Source of the DNA: Paracoccus thiocyanatus
Lineage (GTDB): Bacteria; Pseudomonadota; Alphaproteobacteria; Rhodobacterales; Rhodobacteraceae
DNA: 64,000 bases
Assembly: GCF_900156255.1 (NCBI RefSeq)
Contig: NZ_FTMK01000009.1
Span: 1 to 64,000, forward strand
Reading direction: 5' to 3'
Shown here one piece after another: positions 35,885-44,213 of this stretch (positions are counted from its first letter, which is position 1; every line of letters starts with the position of its first letter). The notes beneath the pieces were generated by a model. The model searched no databases and was not told the DNA's origin. It saw only the letters and a program-made list of their open reading frames with translations. Position numbers and translations under genes: made by a program.

Positions 35885-37050
35885 CAGTTTTCAGCCTTGT
35901 GTTGCAGCGCGATCCGCAGCAGCGCCTGGCGCGGCAGGGTGAAATCGCTTTCGACAAAGGCGTCCTCGGCCCGGCGCAAAGCCTGGCCCAGGGCGGGGCC
36001 GGACAGGTCCGGCATCAGGTCGCGGGCGGCCAGCGGGAATTGCGCCCCCGCTCCGCGGGCCAGGTCGTGGCACCAGCCAAAGGCGGGCCTGTCGCCGCGG
36101 GCGGCGCGGATCAGCACCGCCTGCGCGGCCGGGGCGCGGCCCAGGCGATAGGCGGCCTGGGGCGCAGGCAGGCGCAGCGCCTGGGCGATCAGGTGCTGCG
36201 CGCGGGTCTCGTCCCGCGACAGGCGCAGCGCCTGGGCGGCACCCGCAGCGCCCAACAGCGCCAGCCGGCGCGGCCAGCAGGGCAGGGCGCCGGTGCCGTA
36301 TTCCCGCTCGACCTCGATCAGCTCGGGCAGGTCGCTGGCATCCGCACCGGGCAGGACCAGCGCCAGCACCCCCGCCTCGGCCATCAGCGCCGTGGCCGGT
36401 GCGGGATCGGGGGCGTCCAGCAGCTTGCGCATCTCGTGGCCGATACGCTCGCGCGAGATGCCGGCCAGCCCCTGGCGCAATTCGCGGCAGGCGGCCAGCG
36501 CGTGCAGGTCGGCCTCGCGCCCATACCAGGCCAGCAGGCGGAAAAAGCGCAGGATGCGCAGATAATCCTCGGCGATGCGGGCGCGCGGGTCGCCGACGAA
36601 GCGCAGCCGGCGCGCGGCCAGGTCGGGCAGGCCGCCCACCGGGTCCAGGACCTCGCCCGAGGCGGTGGCGTAAAGCGCGTTCATGGTGAAGTCGCGGCGC
36701 TGCGCGTCATCCTCGATGCGGTCGGAATAGGCCACGACGGCGCGGCGGCCATCGGTTTCCACGTCGCGGCGAAAGCTTGTCACCTCGAAGCCGCGGCCAT
36801 CGGCGATGACGGTGACGGTGCCATGTTCGATGCCGGTCGGCACGCTGCGCAGGCCGGCCGCCTGGGCCAGCCGCACGGTGTCCTGGGGCCGGGCGGAAGT
36901 CGAGATGTCCACATCCGACGCCGGCTCGCCCAGCAGCGCATTTCTGACCGCACCGCCGACGACCAGCGCCTGCGCGCCTTGCGCCGCCAGCGCGGCCAGC
37001 ACCCGTTTCAGGGCCGGGTCGTCAAGGAAGGGCGCGTTCAGTCGGGTCAT
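35884..37050 (-). CDS. CCA tRNA nucleotidyltransferase/poly(A) polymerase family protein
   Basis: A 388-residue class II nucleotidyltransferase that adds or repairs the CCA end of tRNA. The head has ALVVGGAVRNALLGEPASDVDIST with the GG motif and the metal-binding Asp-x-Asp; YSDRIEDDAQRRDFTMNALY and LRFVGDPRARIAEDYLRILRFFR follow, as in the family. ATG 37050 overlaps the Nudix stop (ATGA); a TTG at 37056 is less likely. No HD domain is obvious. Confidence 0.9.
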   Translation of the reverse strand: MTRLNAPFLDDPALKRVLAALAAQGAQALVVGGAVRNALLGEPASDVDISTSARPQDTVRLAQAAGLRSVPTGIEHGTVTVIADGRGFEVTSFRRDVETDGRRAVVAYSDRIEDDAQRRDFTMNALYATASGEVLDPVGGLPDLAARRLRFVGDPRARIAEDYLRILRFFRLLAWYGREADLHALAACRELRQGLAGISRERIGHEMRKLLDAPDPAPATALMAEAGVLALVLPGADASDLPELIEVEREYGTGALPCWPRRLALLGAAGAAQALRLSRDETRAQHLIAQALRLPAPQAAYRLGRAPAAQAVLIRAARGDRPAFGWCHDLARGAGAQFPLAARDLMPDLSGPALGQALRRAEDAFVESDFTLPRQALLRIALQHKAEN

Positions 37051-37631
37051 GCGCAAAGCCTTGTCGCCAGGGAATGCAGCACGCGGGCGGTGGCGCCCCA
37101 GATGTAATAGGGGCCCCAGGGGGCGACATAATAGTCGCGCCGCGCCCCGCGCCAGATCCGGCCCTCGACATGGTAATTCGCCGCGTCGCAGACATGGGCG
37201 AAGGGGACGGTGAACACCTCTTCGACCTCGCCCGCCTCGGGGATGGGGGTGAAGGGGCCGTGGACCAGCGCCAGCACCGGGGTCATGGCAAAGCCGGTGA
37301 TGGTGCGATGCGCCGGCATGGTGCCCAAGACCTCGACACGGGCGGGGTCCAGGCCCACCTCTTCATGCGCCTCGCGCAGGGCGGCGGCGGTTTCGTCGGC
37401 ATCGCCGGGGTCGACCTTGCCGCCGGGCAGGGCGATCTGGCCGGGATGGTGGCGCAGGCTGGAGGCGCGCTTGGTCAGGATCAGCCGCCCGTCCGCGGCG
37501 TCAAAGGCCGCCAGCACCCCCGCCGGGCGCAGCGCGACCCCCTGGGGGGCGGCGGTGCCGAAATCGTAGTCGGACGAAGGCCCCGTCGTTCCCGACAGGG
37601 CCCGCATCAGCGTCTGGCGGATCGTCGCCAT
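37047..37631 (-). CDS. Nudix hydrolase, coenzyme A pyrophosphatase type
   Basis: A 194-residue enzyme likely to hydrolyse CoA derivatives, perhaps oxidised CoA. It has the CoA-type lead LILTKRASSLRHHPGQIALPGG, then the Nudix box GGKVDPGDADETAAALREAHEEVGL at ~69-93. ATG 37631 overlaps the hslO stop (ATGA). Sits with the redox chaperone Hsp33, consistent with oxidative damage control. Confidence 0.9.
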   Translation of the reverse strand: MATIRQTLMRALSGTTGPSSDYDFGTAAPQGVALRPAGVLAAFDAADGRLILTKRASSLRHHPGQIALPGGKVDPGDADETAAALREAHEEVGLDPARVEVLGTMPAHRTITGFAMTPVLALVHGPFTPIPEAGEVEEVFTVPFAHVCDAANYHVEGRIWRGARRDYYVAPWGPYYIWGATARVLHSLATRLCA

Positions 37632-38656
37632 CAAAGCGCGGCCCGGCTTTCCCCCGCGCCGCCCTGGGCAAGCGGCCGGCCATCGGCGTCGATGGTCGCC
37701 TCGAAGCCAAGGCTTTGCGGGTCGAATTCGTAATGCGCGCCGCAGAACTGGCAATCGGCGGTCACGATGCCGTCGTCGTTGGTCATGTGCCGGATGTCCT
37801 TGGCGGAATAGATCGACAGGGTGCCGCGCACCCGATCCGCATTGCACGAACAGCCGAAGACCAGCGGCTGGGCGGCGAAGGCCGTCGGCTCTTCCTCGTG
37901 GAACAGGCGGAAGACCAGGTTGGGCAGCGGCAGGGCGGGATCGACCAGTTCCATCGCCTCGACCGTGGCCATCAGCGTGGTGGCGCGGTTCCAGTCCTCG
38001 GATTGCGCGCCTTGCAGGATGTCGGCGGATTGCAGCGCCTCGCCGCCGGGTGCTGTATGGCTGGCGGCGGGCAGGGTCTGCACCATGATGCCGCCGGCGC
38101 GCCAATGCTCCTGTGCCTGGCCCGGCAGGCGGGCGCGGCCCACCGTCAGCTCGAACTGGGTCGGAAGCTGCTCGGACTGTTCGAAATAGGTCTGCGCGCA
38201 GGTGGCAAGCGAGCCGCCCGCCAGGGGCGTCAGGCCCTGATAGGGGGTCGTGCCCTCGCCCTGGTCGATCAGCACCGCGAAATAGCCCTGGCCAAGCTGG
38301 TCGAAGCCGGGCAGGTCCTCTTGCAGGCGCTCGGCGTCGAAACTGGCCCAGGCGCGCATGCGGGCGGGGCCGCCCTCGGTCTCGGGGGCATAGTAATCGG
38401 TGGCGATGGTGCGGATGGCGCCGTTGCCGCGCACCTGAAGCGACAGTTTCCAGCGCAGCTTGACGGTCTGGCCGATCAGCGCCGTCAGCGCCGTCAGTTC
38501 GGCCACCATGGCGCTGACCGCCACCGGATAGTTGTGGCGCGACAGCACATGTTCGAGCAGCGGTCCCAGGCGCGCCGCGCGCCCGCGCATGCCCGAGCGT
38601 TCCAGCTGGAACGGCAGCACGGCGTCGTCCCAGGAAATATCCTTCGTTTCGGTCAT
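37631..38656 (-). CDS. hslO: Redox-regulated chaperone Hsp33
   Basis: A holdase activated by oxidation and unfolding. It has 341 residues. The zinc-binding switch is FGCSCNADRV (C-x-C) and ADCQFCGAHYEF (C-x2-C) near 275 and 305. The N-terminal ~255 residues are the substrate-binding part. ATG 38656 lies 6 bases after AGGA; a GTG at 38659 is also in frame. First gene of the coupled five-gene operon that runs to the RNA methyltransferase. Confidence 0.93.
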   Translation of the reverse strand: MTETKDISWDDAVLPFQLERSGMRGRAARLGPLLEHVLSRHNYPVAVSAMVAELTALTALIGQTVKLRWKLSLQVRGNGAIRTIATDYYAPETEGGPARMRAWASFDAERLQEDLPGFDQLGQGYFAVLIDQGEGTTPYQGLTPLAGGSLATCAQTYFEQSEQLPTQFELTVGRARLPGQAQEHWRAGGIMVQTLPAASHTAPGGEALQSADILQGAQSEDWNRATTLMATVEAMELVDPALPLPNLVFRLFHEEEPTAFAAQPLVFGCSCNADRVRGTLSIYSAKDIRHMTNDDGIVTADCQFCGAHYEFDPQSLGFEATIDADGRPLAQGGAGESRAAL

Positions 38657-38751
38657 CACAAGTCCTTCGGAACAGGGTGCGCGGCGGCCGGCAAGCGGCC
38701 TGGCGCCTTGGCCTCAATATAGGGTTTGGGGCGGAAAGCCCAAGGGGGCAG

Positions 38752-38803
38752 CCGGGGGCTTCGCGCCCCCGGACCCCCGCGGAGTATTTGGAAAACGGAG
38801 AAA
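38752..38803 (+). repeat. Intergenic repeat, copy 5, with hairpin
   Basis: CCGGGGGC-TTCGC-GCCCCCGG (38752-38772) is followed by CCCCCGCGGAGTATTTGG and AAAACGGAGAAA. It lies between the divergent hslO and rpe genes, so this copy is not at a gene end and would sit in a promoter or leader region. Confidence 0.6.
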
Positions 38804-38878
38804 TGCGACTTTCAGGCCTGTTGACGGGCAGTGCGCTTGGACGATAACCGGAAGCGGGGGCAGTGCAGGGAGCTAGAC

Positions 38879-39571
38879 ATGACATTCGATCGACGCATCA
38901 AGATCGCGCCTTCCATTCTTTCCGCGGATTTCGCCAATTTCGGCCAGGAATGCCGCGCGGTCGAGGACCAGGGCGCAGACTGGATCCATGTCGACGTGAT
39001 GGACGGGCATTTCGTGCCCAACCTGACCTTTGGCCCCGCCATGTGCAAGGCGATCCGCCCGCATGTGCGCGGCGTGATGGACGTGCATCTGATGATCGCG
39101 CCGGTCGATGCCTATATCGATGCCTTTGCCGAGGCCGGCAGCGACATCATCACCGCCCATGTCGAGGCCGGGCCGCATATCCACCGGACGCTTCAGGCGA
39201 TTCGCGGCACTGGCGCCAAGGCCGGGCTGGCGCTGAATCCCGGCACCCCGGCGGAGGCCGCGCGGCTTTTGCTGGACGATGTCGATCTGGTCTGCGTGAT
39301 GACGGTGAACCCCGGCTTCGGCGGGCAGAAGTTCATCCGCAGCCAAGTCGAGAAGGTGCGCGAATTGCGCGCCATGATCGGCGACCGCCCGGTGCATATC
39401 GAGATCGACGGCGGCGTCGATCCTGCGACCGCGCCGCTGGTCGCGGCGGCGGGGGCGGATGTGCTGGTCGCCGGCTCGGCGGTGTTCCGCGGCGGTTCAG
39501 TGTCGAACAGCGCGCCCTATGGCGAAAATATCCGCGCCATCCGCGAGGCTGCCGAGGCCGCCCTGCGTTGA
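38879..39571 (+). CDS. rpe: Ribulose-phosphate 3-epimerase
   Basis: Interconverts ribulose 5-phosphate and xylulose 5-phosphate in the pentose phosphate (and Calvin) pathway. It has 230 residues, a TIM barrel. Signatures are IAPSILSADFANFG near 9, HVDVMDGHFVPNLTFGP near 35, HLMIAPVDAYIDAFAEAG, MTVNPGFGGQKFI near 142 and EIDGGVDPATAP. ATG 38879 has GCAGGGAG 8 bases before it. It feeds the ribulose 5-phosphate pool that KdsD uses, and the next gene also acts in lipopolysaccharide synthesis. Confidence 0.96.
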   Translation: MTFDRRIKIAPSILSADFANFGQECRAVEDQGADWIHVDVMDGHFVPNLTFGPAMCKAIRPHVRGVMDVHLMIAPVDAYIDAFAEAGSDIITAHVEAGPHIHRTLQAIRGTGAKAGLALNPGTPAEAARLLLDDVDLVCVMTVNPGFGGQKFIRSQVEKVRELRAMIGDRPVHIEIDGGVDPATAPLVAAAGADVLVAGSAVFRGGSVSNSAPYGENIRAIREAAEAALR

Positions 39572-40767
39572 TCTGGCGCGCCGCCACGGCGCTGGCCGGC
39601 GGGGCGCTGGGGCTGGCGGCGCCGCTGGCCGGGGCGGATTGGCGCGAGCGGCTGGTGCTGTCCGGCCCCAAGGCCGCGCCGGGTGGCATCTGGCTGCATG
39701 CGGCCAGCGTGGGCGAGTTGAACTCGGTCCAGGTGCTGGCCGAGGCGCTGGCGCGGGATTTTCCCCTGGTGGTGACGACGAACAGCCTGACCGGGCGCGC
39801 GCTGGCGCGGCGGCTGGGCTATCCTTGCGCCCTGGCGCCGCTGGACGTGCCGCAGGCCGTCGGGCGCTTTCTGGACCGGGTTCGGCCCGCGGTCCTGGTC
39901 ACGGTCGAGAACGAGCTTTGGCCCAACCGCTCGGCCATGGCGGCGGCGCGGGGCGTGGCGCAGGTGGTGGTGGGTGCGCGCATATCGGCGCGCTCGGCGG
40001 CGCGCTGGGGCCGGCTGCCGGGGCTGATCGGGCCGATGCTGGGCCGCATCGACGCGCTGTCGGCGCAGGATGCGGAGAGCGAGGCGCGGCTGCTGGCGCT
40101 GGGGCTGCGCGCGGGCGCGCTGGCGCCGCGGCTGAACCTGAAGCTGCTGGCGCCTGCGCAGGTCGAGCCGGGCGAGGACGGGCCCGAGCGCGCGCACACC
40201 GTCCTGGCCGCCTCGACCCACGAAGGCGAGGATGCGCTGATGCTGGACGCCTGGGCCGCCGCCCGCGCCGCGGCGCCCGGCCTGCGGCTGATCCTGGCGC
40301 CGCGCCACCCTGGGCGCGGCGACGCCGTGGCGGCGCTGATCGCGGCGCGCGGGCTGGAGTTTGCCCGCCGCAGCCAGGGCGGCGGGCTGGAGGCAGGGCT
40401 GCTGCTGGCCGATACGCTGGGCGAGATGGCGGCCTGGTATCGCGCCGCCGGCATCTGCATCACCGCAGGCTCCTTTGCCGATCACGGCGGCCATACGCCG
40501 TGGGAGCCGGCGGCCTGGCGCTGTGCCATCCTGCATGGGCCGCATGTCGCCAACCATGCCGGCGATTACGCCGATCTGGCGGCGGCCGGCGGGACCGAGG
40601 GTTCCTTGGCCGAGGCGCTGCCGCAGGTGCTGGCGGCGCTGGTCCAGGACCTGCCCCGCCAGCGCCGCATGGGCGCGGCGGCGCGGGCGCTGCTTTTGGC
40701 GCGGGCCGGCGACCCGGCGGCGCTGGTGGCGCGTATCACGGCCCTGGCGCGACGCGGTCTTGCATAA
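39568..40767 (+). CDS. waaA: 3-deoxy-D-manno-octulosonic acid (Kdo) transferase WaaA
   Basis: Inner-membrane-associated glycosyltransferase that adds Kdo to lipid A. It has 399 residues, GT-B fold. Typical features are WLHAASVGELNSVQVL near 38, VTVENELWPNRSAM near 111, LAASTHEGEDALMLDAW near 212 and FADHGGHTPWEPAA near 310. No ATG is near; the frame begins with TTG 39568, which overlaps the rpe stop as TTGA, so translation is probably coupled to rpe. The N-terminal membrane anchor is short (GGALGLAAPLAG). Confidence 0.92.
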   Translation: MIWRAATALAGGALGLAAPLAGADWRERLVLSGPKAAPGGIWLHAASVGELNSVQVLAEALARDFPLVVTTNSLTGRALARRLGYPCALAPLDVPQAVGRFLDRVRPAVLVTVENELWPNRSAMAAARGVAQVVVGARISARSAARWGRLPGLIGPMLGRIDALSAQDAESEARLLALGLRAGALAPRLNLKLLAPAQVEPGEDGPERAHTVLAASTHEGEDALMLDAWAAARAAAPGLRLILAPRHPGRGDAVAALIAARGLEFARRSQGGGLEAGLLLADTLGEMAAWYRAAGICITAGSFADHGGHTPWEPAAWRCAILHGPHVANHAGDYADLAAAGGTEGSLAEALPQVLAALVQDLPRQRRMGAAARALLLARAGDPAALVARITALARRGLA

Positions 40768-40807
40768 CCCCTTGCGCGGCCCGATATTTGACGGGAAAGG
40801 AGCGACG

Positions 40808-41227
40808 ATGATCCGCTATGCCCTGCGCTGTGAAAAAGGCCATGATTTCGATGGCTGGTTCCGGTCTTCGGACGGGTTCGACACCCTTCTGGCCGCCGGG
40901 CAGGTCACGTGCACGCAGTGCGGCTCGGCTCAGGTGGGCAAGACGCTGATGGCGCCGCGCGTCGCGCATGGCCGCGACGACACCCCCGACCTGCACCGCC
41001 CGCGCAACGCGCAGGAAGCCGCGCTGGAAAAGCTGCGCCGCCATGTCGAGGAAAATTCCGATTACGTCGGCATGTCCTTTGCCGCCGAGGCCCGCGCCAT
41101 CCACGAGGGCCAGGCCGCCGAACGCCCGATCCATGGCGAGGCGAAGCTTGAGGATGCGCGCAAGCTGCTGGAGGACGGCATTCCCGTTGCGCCCTTGCCC
41201 TTTCGTTCGCGCCAGCGGGCGAATTGA
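40808..41227 (+). CDS. DUF1178-family protein
   Basis: A 139-residue conserved alphaproteobacterial protein of unknown function. The N-terminal third looks like a small zinc ribbon (RYALRCEKGHDFDGWF and VTCTQCGSAQVGKTLM). The rest is charged and helical, and the family phrase FAAEARAIHEGQAAERPIHGEA is present. AAAGGAG lies 7 bases before ATG. In many relatives it is linked to grxC and nit; here it follows waaA. Confidence 0.85.
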   Translation: MIRYALRCEKGHDFDGWFRSSDGFDTLLAAGQVTCTQCGSAQVGKTLMAPRVAHGRDDTPDLHRPRNAQEAALEKLRRHVEENSDYVGMSFAAEARAIHEGQAAERPIHGEAKLEDARKLLEDGIPVAPLPFRSRQRAN

Positions 41228-41241
41228 AGGCCAGCCGGCGG

Positions 41242-42018
41242 TCAGCCCGCCGCGTGTTCGCCGTCGATCATCACCATGATGCGCCCGCGCGAACAGCGTT
41301 CCACCCGCGCTTCGACGCCATAGACCTGGGCCAGCAGTTGCGGGGTCAGCACCTGTTCGGGCGCGCCTTCGGCATGGGTATGGCCGCCATGGATCAGCAC
41401 GATGCGGTCGGCCCATTGCGCCGCCAGCGCCAGGTCGTGCAGCACGGCGACGACGATGCGCCCCTCGCCCGCCAGGCGGCGCAGTTCGGAAAGCAGCCGC
41501 ACCTGGCGCGCCAGGTCCAGCGCGCTGGTCGGCTCGTCCAGAAGCAGCAGGCGGGGGTCGCGCACGATGGCCTGCGCCAGGCTGACCATTTGCCGCTGCC
41601 CGCCCGACAGCGCCGACAAGGGCTCCAGCGCCAGCGCGCCGATGCCCAGCTTGTCCAGGACCGCCATGGCGGCGGCATCGGCTTGGCGCGCGCCCAGCGT
41701 GTCGCCCGCGCGCAGCGCCGCGATTACGCTTTCCAGCGCCACCAGGGACGAGCCTGACGGCAGGCTTTGCGGCATAAAGCCGATCAGCCGGGCGCGGTCG
41801 CGCATCGGCACATGCGCCAGGTCGCGCCCGTCCAGCAGCACCTGCCCGCCATGGGGCTGCAACTGGGCGATGGCGCGCAGCAGCGTGGATTTCCCCGCGG
41901 CGTTCGGCCCGGCCAGCACCGTGACCTCGCCCGGCCGCAGCAGGGGCAGGTCCAGGCCCGCAAGCACGCTGCGCGCGCCGTAGCGCACCGAGATGCCCTG
42001 TGCCAGCAGCCCCTGCAT
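41242..42018 (-). CDS. Iron-complex ABC importer, ATPase (FecE/FhuC type)
   Basis: A 258-residue cytoplasmic ATPase. It has Walker A LAGPNAAGKST near 34, signature LSGGQRQMVSLAQAI near 135 and Walker B LLLLDEPTSALD near 155, and it ends with the H-loop in VVAVLHDLALAA. The pattern is that of siderophore, heme or cobalamin importers. ATG 42018 overlaps the permease stop (ATGA). Last gene of the minus-strand importer operon. Confidence 0.9.
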   Translation of the reverse strand: MQGLLAQGISVRYGARSVLAGLDLPLLRPGEVTVLAGPNAAGKSTLLRAIAQLQPHGGQVLLDGRDLAHVPMRDRARLIGFMPQSLPSGSSLVALESVIAALRAGDTLGARQADAAAMAVLDKLGIGALALEPLSALSGGQRQMVSLAQAIVRDPRLLLLDEPTSALDLARQVRLLSELRRLAGEGRIVVAVLHDLALAAQWADRIVLIHGGHTHAEGAPEQVLTPQLLAQVYGVEARVERCSRGRIMVMIDGEHAAG

Positions 42019-43052
42019 CAGCGCCGCCTGCCGCGCAGGATCAGCGCGAAAAAGATCGGCAGCCCGATCAGCGAGGTGACAAGGCCCACCGGCAGCAGCA
42101 CCCCCGGCACCAGCGTCTTCGACAGCGTCGAGGCCAGCGACATGACCAGCGCCCCGGTCAGGATGCTGGCGGGCAAAAAGACGCGGTGGTTTTCACCGAC
42201 CAGCATCCGGGCGATATGCGGCCCGGCCAGCCCGACGAAGCCGATGACGCCGACCATGGACACGGCCGAGGCGGCCAGCAGGCTGACCCGCAGCAGCGTC
42301 CAGCGGCGCAGGCCGGCCACATCGACGCCGAAGCTTTTCGCCTGGTCCTCGCCCAGCCGCAGGGCGGTCAGTTTCCACGCCGCGCGAAAGGAAAACGGCA
42401 CCGTCGCCGCCAGCACCACGCCGATCATCACCACGCCCGGCCATTGCGCCGCGGCAAGGCTGCCCATGGTCCAGAACACCAGTTGTTGCAGCGCATCGGC
42501 CGAAGCGACGAATTGCAGCAAGGACAGCAGCGCGGCGGCGGTAAAGTTCAGCGCCACGCCGAACAGGATCAGCACCTCGGGGCCGCCGCCGCGGATGCGG
42601 CCCAGCAGTTGCAAAAGCCCCAGCGCACCCAGCGCGAACAGGAAGGCATTGCCCGAGACGCCCCAGACCGGCGGCAGGCCGGGCAGGGTCAGGCCCAGCA
42701 CGATGGCCACCGCGGCGCCAAGCGCGGCGGATGACGACACGCCCAGCGTGAAGGGTTCCGCCAGCGGGTTTTCCAGCACCGTCTGCATCTCGGCCCCCGC
42801 CAGCGCCAGCGCCGCGCCGACCAATAGCGCCATGCAGGCCACGGGCAGCCGCACGTCCCAGACGATGACCTGTGTGCCGCGGGCCACCTCGGCCCCGGTC
42901 AGGGCGCGCAGCGTTTCGGCCAGGGGCAGGCCGGCCGGGCCGGTGACCAGGTCCAGCAGCAGCGCCGCCAGCGCGGCAAGCCCCAGCACCGCCACCAGCA
43001 GGGTATTGCGCCGGCCTTGCCGGTGATAGCGTTGCAGGGTCGCGTCGCTCAT
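42018..43052 (-). CDS. Iron-complex ABC importer, permease (FecCD family)
   Basis: A 344-residue inner-membrane permease with about ten hydrophobic helices. FecCD-type phrases include ALAGAEMQTVLENPLAEPFTLGVSSSAALGAA near 80-110 and GFVGLAGPHIARMLVG near 270 (coupling-helix region). ATG 43052 overlaps the binding-protein stop (ATGA). Works as a homodimer with the ATPase encoded next. Substrate is likely a ferric siderophore, judged from the neighbouring synthetase and esterase. Confidence 0.92.
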   Translation of the reverse strand: MSDATLQRYHRQGRRNTLLVAVLGLAALAALLLDLVTGPAGLPLAETLRALTGAEVARGTQVIVWDVRLPVACMALLVGAALALAGAEMQTVLENPLAEPFTLGVSSSAALGAAVAIVLGLTLPGLPPVWGVSGNAFLFALGALGLLQLLGRIRGGGPEVLILFGVALNFTAAALLSLLQFVASADALQQLVFWTMGSLAAAQWPGVVMIGVVLAATVPFSFRAAWKLTALRLGEDQAKSFGVDVAGLRRWTLLRVSLLAASAVSMVGVIGFVGLAGPHIARMLVGENHRVFLPASILTGALVMSLASTLSKTLVPGVLLPVGLVTSLIGLPIFFALILRGRRR

Positions 43053-44146
43053 TGTTCCGGCGTCACCCACCAGGTTCCCGGCACCACCACGGGCGAGAAG
43101 CGGGCGTTGATCTCGGCCAGGGTCTTGGCGGGGTCGACGTCCTGGAACAGGTCGGGATGAAAGGTCTTGGCCAGGTATTCGATCAGCGCGATATGCACGG
43201 GCGAATCGTTGAACAGGTGCCAGACGCCGGCCGCGCGCCCCTGTTCCACCGCCCGCAACGAGGCAAAGCCGGGCGCCGAAAGCAGCCGCTGAAAGCTGGC
43301 CTGAGCGGTTTCGGCGTCGACGCCCGAACCCAGCACCAGCCCGCCCCGCGTCGCCATATGCGTGCCGCCGGTGGCGATATAGACGTCCGGGTCGGCGCCG
43401 ATCAGATATTCCAGGCTGACATTGCCCAACACGCCCTTGACGGTGTCATGGCCGATGTTTTGCCCGCCCGCCGTGGTGATGAAATCGTCGAATACCCCGG
43501 TCCCCACGGTCGAGCAGCAGTTCTGTCCCGCGGCATGGACGTGGAAGAATACGCGCGGCCTTGGCGGCTTGGCGCCGGCCAGGCGGTCGCGGATGCGGGC
43601 AAGCCGGGTGTCGTAGAACTCGGCGAATTCCTCGGCGCGCTCTTCGGCGCCGGTCAGCGTGCCCAGGATGCGCAGGCTGGGGATCGAGTTTTCCCGCGGA
43701 TGCGAAAAGAAATCGACATAGGCGACCGGGATGCCCGCCGCCTCGATCTGTTGGCGGGCGACCTCCATGCCGGGGTCGTTCTGGTCCATCAGCGTCAGCA
43801 CCACCAGGTCGGGATGCAGCGCGATGATCGCCTCGGCAGAAATGTCGCGATTGCCCGAGCCGACGGGGCGGATCGCGTCGATATCGGGGAATTTCTCGCG
43901 GTAAGCCTGCATGGTCGGCTGATCCAGCGCCTTGTCCAGCCGCCAGCCCGAAACCAGCGCCACCGGGTCGTCGTGGATCAGCCCCAGGACCGACAGGTGC
44001 CGCCCCTCGCCCAGCACGATATGGCGGGCGGGTTCGGGCAGGTGGATTTCCCGCCCCAGGATATCGGTGGCCGTCACATCCGCCGCGGCAGCGCCAAGCG
44101 AGGCGATCAGGGCAAGGGCGGCTAGCAGCGGGCGGGTCAGGGTCAT
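43049..44146 (-). CDS. Periplasmic iron-complex binding protein (FecB/FepB type)
   Basis: A 365-residue class III solute-binding protein. It has a signal peptide (1-22, ending LGAAAADV) and two lobes joined by a helix. Family landmarks are TDILGREIHLPEPARHIVLGEG near 25 and EAIIALHPDLVVL near 105. Catches the ferric chelate for the FecCD/FecE pair. There is 67 bases between it and the beta-propeller gene upstream, so all four are probably one operon. Confidence 0.9.
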   Translation of the reverse strand: MTLTRPLLAALALIASLGAAAADVTATDILGREIHLPEPARHIVLGEGRHLSVLGLIHDDPVALVSGWRLDKALDQPTMQAYREKFPDIDAIRPVGSGNRDISAEAIIALHPDLVVLTLMDQNDPGMEVARQQIEAAGIPVAYVDFFSHPRENSIPSLRILGTLTGAEERAEEFAEFYDTRLARIRDRLAGAKPPRPRVFFHVHAAGQNCCSTVGTGVFDDFITTAGGQNIGHDTVKGVLGNVSLEYLIGADPDVYIATGGTHMATRGGLVLGSGVDAETAQASFQRLLSAPGFASLRAVEQGRAAGVWHLFNDSPVHIALIEYLAKTFHPDLFQDVDPAKTLAEINARFSPVVVPGTWWVTPEQ

Positions 44147-44213
44147 GTCGGGTCCGTTGGCTCATGCGCCAGGGCGCGCGCGTGGACGCGCCCCGGCAGG
44201 GTCAGCCCCCTCT

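Noticed and set aside
36399-36689. Short Arg-rich plus-strand frames inside cca and neighbouring genes
   Set aside because: Very high Arg/Ala/Pro content and no ribosome binding site; chance frames opposite coding DNA.
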